A stretch of DNA of 13,951 nucleotides from JBAZKV01 sp964443545. Its GTDB lineage: Bacteria; Margulisbacteria; WOR-1; JAKLHX01; JBAZKV01. Positions 9,801-13,951 of this stretch are shown in pieces. Every line of letters starts with the position of its first letter. Position 1 is the first letter of the stretch. The position numbers were made by a program, and so were the translations under genes. The notes beneath the pieces are model-generated. The model was not told where the DNA came from. It was given only the letters and a program-made list of their open reading frames with translations, and made no database searches. Where the stretch lies: assembly GCA_964443545.1 (NCBI GenBank), contig CAYUCV010000029.1:1-13951 (forward strand). Reading direction: 5' to 3'.

Positions 9801-11131
9801 ATAAGCGGATCATCAAAAGTCCGGTACCTGAAAAAGTCATGCGGCGGAATAGTTCTGCTTTCCGAAGGATCTATGTCCAGGGAAAAGAGGCCTTCGGCTT
9901 GTTCGCTCATGATAACCTCGGCCGCTCTCTGACTGTCGATGGCCAGGATCTTGCCCTTGCGGATGTTGAACTTTAGTGATTCCACATCGTAGCCGGCGGC
10001 TTCCAGAAGGCCGGCATTTGCTTCTATTTCCTGGATGGCTTTTGCCTTTTCAGCGTCGCTGGTCCCGTACGCCTGCAGGCCCATTACAAACTTTTCCGCC
10101 TGATCGGTCACTGCCTTCATGCGGCCGGCAATGGAATTTAATTGGGGATCGTCCATTGCTTTAAGCCTTGCCTCCCAGATGCCGGAAGCCAGTCCCTGTA
10201 TTTCCGTCAGCATTCCTTTGTAGGCTTCGATGTCGAGCTCTTTTATCCTTGCAAGCCCCTGCCTTGCAGACTCATACCTCATCCTGGTCACAAGCCCCCA
10301 AACAGCCGCGGCAGACCGCCTGACACGCGAAGCCAAAGACAGCAAAGCCTCCGGCCCCAGCCTCTTTGCCGCCATGCCGACAAGCATCTCCACCGCCGCG
10401 TCCTCATCAAGAGGAAGGGCAAAAAACACATCGATCACCGCGTCATCAAAAAGTGTGCCCGCGTCAATAAAGTCCTTAAAAAGGTCTCTTGCCTCCTGCT
10501 GCGAAAGGCTCCCCTCCGCTCTGTCCTTCCACATTTCCGCAAAACTCTTCCTGACATGGGGAACGGTTTCGCCGCTGTATTTGTATTGTCTTCCACCCAG
10601 CAGGTACGCGATCGCGGCCTGTTCTTTGCTGGCGTTGTACAGATCAAGATATCGCGCAGCGTAAAAAAGATCTATGCCTTTTGCGGTAAGATACTTCCTT
10701 CCTTCGTGGGTTATCCTAAGCGCATCGTTCCTCAGGTTCAAAGAATATGAGATGGGCCTTAAGCTTCTTATGCAGTCTCTTACGGCGTCCTCACTGTAAT
10801 CGGCATTGATCAGGGCGGCAAGGTTCTCTTCCGTCATAAGCTCAAAGGCTTTTTCCCTGTCGCCGGACGCTATCCTCTCATTTATCAGCCTGATGATGCC
10901 TCTTGCCTTTAAAACTTCCTCATATTTGGCCTGAAGCGATCCACTTATGCCTAAAGGCGCCTGGCACGGTTCGGCAGGACATTGGTCCGTATTTCCACCG
11001 GGGGCAAGAGGTCTCTCAGCATCGGCAGGGGCCGCCGGCGCATCAGCGCCGGGAGTGCGCTGCAGTCTTTGCAGCCCGGCTCCCTGGCTCCCTTGTATAT
11101 TTGAAGTTTCGCCGGCCATATCCTTTACCAT
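6864..11131 (-). CDS. Giant orphan protein, N-terminal part (continues across the N gap)
   Basis: This is the first 1422 residues of a protein that is probably 3440 residues long; I recognise no known family. The start is ATG at 11131 or the in-frame ATG at 11119. GAGGGGG directly abuts the first, and AAGGAT directly abuts the second. No signal peptide follows either start. Residues about 10-65 are Gln/Pro/Ala/Gly-rich with two cysteines (CPAEPC) and look like a flexible leader. Residues about 65-700 are mostly acidic and helical, and residues about 700-1290 continue mixed helical sequence. Residues about 1290-1390 have strong heptad-like Leu/Ile/Lys/Glu patterns, suggesting a coiled coil. 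The last readable residues before the gap are SSYFRELFR. The gene starts 43 bases after the stop of the upstream large gene on the same strand, so co-transcription is likely. A continuation beyond the gap that ends at 6815 (VQGQRQNKACRY) is a frame artefact of the gap. Confidence 0.9.
7000..7260 (-). other. Predicted coiled coil in the giant protein
   Basis: About residues 1290-1377 of the giant protein show heptad-like spacing of Leu/Ile with abundant Lys and Glu, for example LKKEIKNLKQRLVEAKKE. A short basic/acidic break near IKPKNEEEI suggests two helices rather than one. It lies just before the assembly gap. Oligomerisation through this segment is plausible but inferred. Confidence 0.55.
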
Positions 11132-11138
11132 CCCCCTC
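11132..11138 (-). promoter_or_regulatory. Purine-rich ribosome binding site of the giant gene
   Basis: The minus strand reads gaggggg directly followed by ATG at 11131. The spacing to that ATG is unusually short. The in-frame ATG four codons later has its own AAGGA one base upstream and sits 12 bases after the G-run, so either could be the true start. An in-frame TAA lies five codons upstream of 11131, which rules out a longer N-terminus. Confidence 0.5.
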
Positions 11139-11174
11139 TTATACGATTATCGCAAAACCCGGAGCATAATTTCG

Positions 11175-13951
11175 TCAAGCGGTCTTTTCTCTTATCACCA
11201 GACCTCTGATCTTTTGAAGCGCCTGCTCTTCGAATGAATCTTGCGGCACATATCTCAAAAGAGCGTTGATCTTTGACTCAAATATGGCTTTATATATGAA
11301 ACCACCGATACTTTCCGCCTTACTTTTTATCAATTTAAGGCTTTCTTCATCAGGACTTTGCCCGCCTTCCTGGGCCGATCTCAAAAGCATTTGTTCTATC
11401 CTGCCGATCCAATCCTGTTCGCTGAAATCAAACACTTCTCTCTCGCTTGGCTCAAGCCCCGCCTTGTCCAATTCATTCATCACCCTGCACAGATCACCGG
11501 AAAAGAACCTTGGGGAAGAGACCCTGTCCCTCCAGTAAGAATAAAAGGCTCTTCGCATGACATCGGCAGCTACAAATTGTCTCACTTCCTGGACCGGCTT
11601 TCCGTCGCGGCCCACCGATATCTTGACCGTTCTTATCGGCTCTGCGCTCAAAAGAACAGAAAGGTATGACCTTTTTTCGGCTTCTTCTTTTAGTTTGTCA
11701 AACCTGTCAAAATCCTGGTCGGTAAGACGCCTTCCGTTAACGACCACTGAATTATGCTGTCTGACCCTTTCTACAATGGTATCAAGTGTGGACCTTCTAT
11801 ATCTTTCGGTCCCCATTACTGAAGGCAGGATACCGATCCTTGCTTCCTCGTATAAGGGAAGTTCTTCGCTGAGATTGGCTAAGATCACGTCAAAAGCCCT
11901 CTTTACATGGCCGGATGCCCCTGCTTCGGCAAGTACGGCCGCAAGACTGCCTCCAAGCATTTCTTCCGACCCCGCCTTGTCCCTGGCTTTTACCGCCAAT
12001 TCCCATAGCAGTTCCGTTTCTGCCCTCAGATCAACCTTACCTTTTGTCCTGTTAAATATGAGTCCCAATATATATGAGAATTCAGGTTTGGTCAAGGAAT
12101 ACAGTTTGTGCTCAACCGGGTGAGTGATCCGCCTGCCGAATTCGGCAGGGGCCCTGTCAATATAACCTGCCATGGGAGGGCGGCCTTCAGAAGCGTTCTG
12201 CCCCAGTATAAGCTTGGAAAAATCTCCTCCGAGCATGAGCTCTAACGGGTCAAGATCCTCTGTGTTTTTCCAGGGGAACATGGCCGAATACAGCGATAAG
12301 CCGACATTTTTCCAGACAGCATTCACAACAATATCATCCGGGTCGGAGGCATCGCAGGCAAGCTCGACCGCCACATAATGCCCGGGGGCCTTCTCATCTG
12401 CCGTGTGGCAGCTGCCGCAACTGCTCTCTATAACACCGGGCGCCACTATGTATTCCACGCTATCAACGGGAATTCCCAGCGCCGAGGCGGCCGCCTCGGC
12501 GATCTGGACAATGTCCGATTTTGAACCGTCCGGCTTTGGATTTAATTCGGCCCTGTCTTTTATCAAGAAACAAAATCTCCGGATCCCCGGCATTTTGCCT
12601 TCGCGCTGTTTATCATTCGCCATGACAAGGAGATCGTTAAGAGAAGAAACAACGGTGGAAGTGTCCCTGTTCATGCTTCCGATAAGCCCGTGCGTCCTAA
12701 GCACCTGCTCGGCCCTCTGCACCATAGGCCCCACATGCTCCTTCTTGTAGGCGGCAAGGGCGGCCTCGGTATCCCTTTTAAGCGCGTAGGTCTCAAGAGT
12801 ATAGGAGAATTCCGATATTTTTGCCCCCAGGACGGCGTCGGTCAGGATAGAAGGATCGACTCCAAGTCTGATGTAGTAAGCCCTGAGGGCCGCCATATCT
12901 GACTTTGCTTTTTCCATTCCAGCGAACACTTTTTCGCGCAGGTCCCTGTATCCCGGCATGTTCTCCAGTATCCCGAGCAGAGCCCAGTGCTCCGCACATC
13001 CTTCAAGCGCTGTTCCCCTTGCGCTCAACACAAGATTTATTATGACCTCCATACCGCCTTCAAACGGCAGGCTTAGCCCTCTTCCGGCCGCGGCCAGCTT
13101 TTGTCTGGTCATATTGTACGGCGCCGTGATGCCTGCAAGTTTTCCCCATCCTTCGGCAACCTTGGAAGCTGATCCCGATATCAGGGCGTTTATGCGGTTG
13201 ATAAGCTCAAACGCCTTTCCGTTGTCAACAAGAGAAGCGTTCTGCCCAATAATGGTTTTAAGCTCTGAAATAAGCCCCGATAAGGCCTCTTTATCGCGGC
13301 TGTCGGTTATGCTTTTTAGCCCGTCTTCTACTGCCTTGATATCCCCATTAATGGAATTCCGCAGCATTGTGTTAACTGCCTGTCTAATGAGGTCCGCGCT
13401 TTCCCCCGCTGAAGAAATGAGCTGCCCAAGGACCTTGCCGTAGTTCCCCGCAAGATATCCGTCTATCCCTGTCTGCAACCCCTTTACCCTTTCCAGCACT
13501 TCGGGCCCGACGGTCTTGGGGTCCCATCTGTATCCCTCGTCCGGACAACCCGCAAAATTGATGCTGCGCCCCTCCAAAAGCTGCCTCACCCAGTCCATAA
13601 AGAACATTTCCTGGGCCTGAACCGCCCCCAGCCTTTTTTGTCCGGACCTGATTATGCTAACGCTTTCTTCGCTGCCTTCCCTATCTCCTTCAAGTTCTAT
13701 CAGTTTTGCCGCTTCCTCAAGCGGTATTATGAACCTGGCCGAATACTGGTGCGTCTTGTACCCATAGATAACATGCGTGTTCCCGTCTGAGGTCACTATC
13801 GACAGAGCAGGGGCTGCCGACACAATAGAGCCTATTACCTGCGGGGTCACTGCAACATCAAAGTTGGGCGCTTTCCCTGCCAGCAGTCTTTCCCTAAGTT
13901 GGCTTTGCGGAAGTTCCCGCGCCGATACCTTGCCATCCTGATTGGGGTCCC
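11175..13951 (-). CDS. Large orphan protein, C-terminal 924+ codons; start outside the window
   Basis: I do not recognise the family. A GTG at 13850 would give 891 residues, but it has no Shine-Dalgarno sequence and the frame stays open for 33 more codons to the window edge. Those codons encode an EF-hand-type loop, so the real start is probably upstream and the gene is partial here. Numbered from 13850: a strand-rich start (1-50) with a hydrophobic stretch VIGSIVSAAPALSIV at 5-19; long helical regions (about 95-400); a mixed region (about 430-560) with CGSCH at 478-482 and GHYVAVEL soon after; then helical sequence to the end (VIREKTA, TGA stop). Most of the sequence looks soluble, with Cys elsewhere sparse. 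It lies 43 bases before the giant gene on the same strand and resembles it in style (long, helical, no known domains), so the two probably work together or belong to one gene family. No direct repeat between the two was found by eye. Confidence 0.88.
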   Translation of the reverse strand, partial: DPNQDGKVSARELPQSQLRERLLAGKAPNFDVAVTPQVIGSIVSAAPALSIVTSDGNTHVIYGYKTHQYSARFIIPLEEAAKLIELEGDREGSEESVSIIRSGQKRLGAVQAQEMFFMDWVRQLLEGRSINFAGCPDEGYRWDPKTVGPEVLERVKGLQTGIDGYLAGNYGKVLGQLISSAGESADLIRQAVNTMLRNSINGDIKAVEDGLKSITDSRDKEALSGLISELKTIIGQNASLVDNGKAFELINRINALISGSASKVAEGWGKLAGITAPYNMTRQKLAAAGRGLSLPFEGGMEVIINLVLSARGTALEGCAEHWALLGILENMPGYRDLREKVFAGMEKAKSDMAALRAYYIRLGVDPSILTDAVLGAKISEFSYTLETYALKRDTEAALAAYKKEHVGPMVQRAEQVLRTHGLIGSMNRDTSTVVSSLNDLLVMANDKQREGKMPGIRRFCFLIKDRAELNPKPDGSKSDIVQIAEAAASALGIPVDSVEYIVAPGVIESSCGSCHTADEKAPGHYVAVELACDASDPDDIVVNAVWKNVGLSLYSAMFPWKNTEDLDPLELMLGGDFSKLILGQNASEGRPPMAGYIDRAPAEFGRRITHPVEHKLYSLTKPEFSYILGLIFNRTKGKVDLRAETELLWELAVKARDKAGSEEMLGGSLAAVLAEAGASGHVKRAFDVILANLSEELPLYEEARIGILPSVMGTERYRRSTLDTIVERVRQHNSVVVNGRRLTDQDFDRFDKLKEEAEKRSYLSVLLSAEPIRTVKISVGRDGKPVQEVRQFVAADVMRRAFYSYWRDRVSSPRFFSGDLCRVMNELDKAGLEPSEREVFDFSEQDWIGRIEQMLLRSAQEGGQSPDEESLKLIKSKAESIGGFIYKAIFESKINALLRYVPQDSFEEQALQKIRGLVIREKTA
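12405..12419 (-). other. Single CxxCH motif (CGSCH) in the large orphan protein
   Basis: Residues 478-482, numbered from the GTG at 13850, read CGSCH, within SSCGSCHTADEKAPGHYV. CxxCH is the covalent haem c attachment motif in exported cytochromes, and the following segment slightly resembles class I cytochrome sequence. A distal Met in a typical place is not clear, and only one motif is present. Metal binding, a disulfide or chance are equally possible. Confidence 0.35.
13914..13949 (-). other. EF-hand-type calcium-binding loop at the window edge
   Basis: The minus strand encodes DPNQDGKVSARE. This fits the canonical 12-residue EF-hand loop, with Asp at 1, Asn at 3, Asp at 5, Gly at 6, a hydrophobic residue at 8 and Glu at 12. 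It is followed by ELPQSQLRERLL, a plausible exiting helix. A partner EF-hand, if present, would lie outside the window. The loop is in frame with the large downstream protein, supporting a start upstream of 13850. A dockerin-like calcium loop is a less likely alternative because position 12 is Glu. Confidence 0.6.

Overview
The window looks like part of an uncultivated bacterium's genome: a metagenome-style scaffold with a 10-N gap, bacterial codon structure, and very long orphan proteins packed head to tail on the minus strand. Giant hypothetical proteins of this style, with a signal peptidase nearby, are known from candidate phyla such as Omnitrophota and the Margulisbacteria/Saganbacteria group. 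That placement is a guess from style; nothing here fixes the taxon. I saw no tRNA, rRNA, CRISPR array, insertion sequence or phage gene.

Layout, in the direction of transcription (right to left): (1) 13951-11175, the C-terminal 924 codons or more of a large protein whose start lies outside the window. It carries an EF-hand-type calcium loop at the very edge and one CxxCH motif. (2) After 43 bases, a giant gene from 11131 to 790. As written it is broken by Ns at 6854-6863, but the same 9 bases (accctgaac) stand on both sides of the gap. Collapsing that overlap removes 19 bases and joins the two halves into one open frame of 3441 codons including the stop, about 3440 residues. The giant has a Pro/Ala/Gly-rich N-terminus, long helical regions, a coiled coil, several hydrophobic stretches, two Ala/Pro-rich linkers around a zincin-like domain with an HExxE motif, and a Gly/Ala-rich glycine-zipper-like hydrophobic region. 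(3) After 68 bases, a type I signal peptidase (721-80) with all catalytic boxes but no clear membrane anchor. (4) Bases 1-79 hold no supported gene.

The genes are co-directional with gaps of 43 and 68 bases, and no terminator is visible between them, so one transcript is likely. The most economical reading is an accessory locus for very large, probably membrane-associated or exported proteins, with a processing peptidase at its end. The export link is inference: the giant's own N-terminus shows no signal peptide. No family can be named for the two large proteins by eye.
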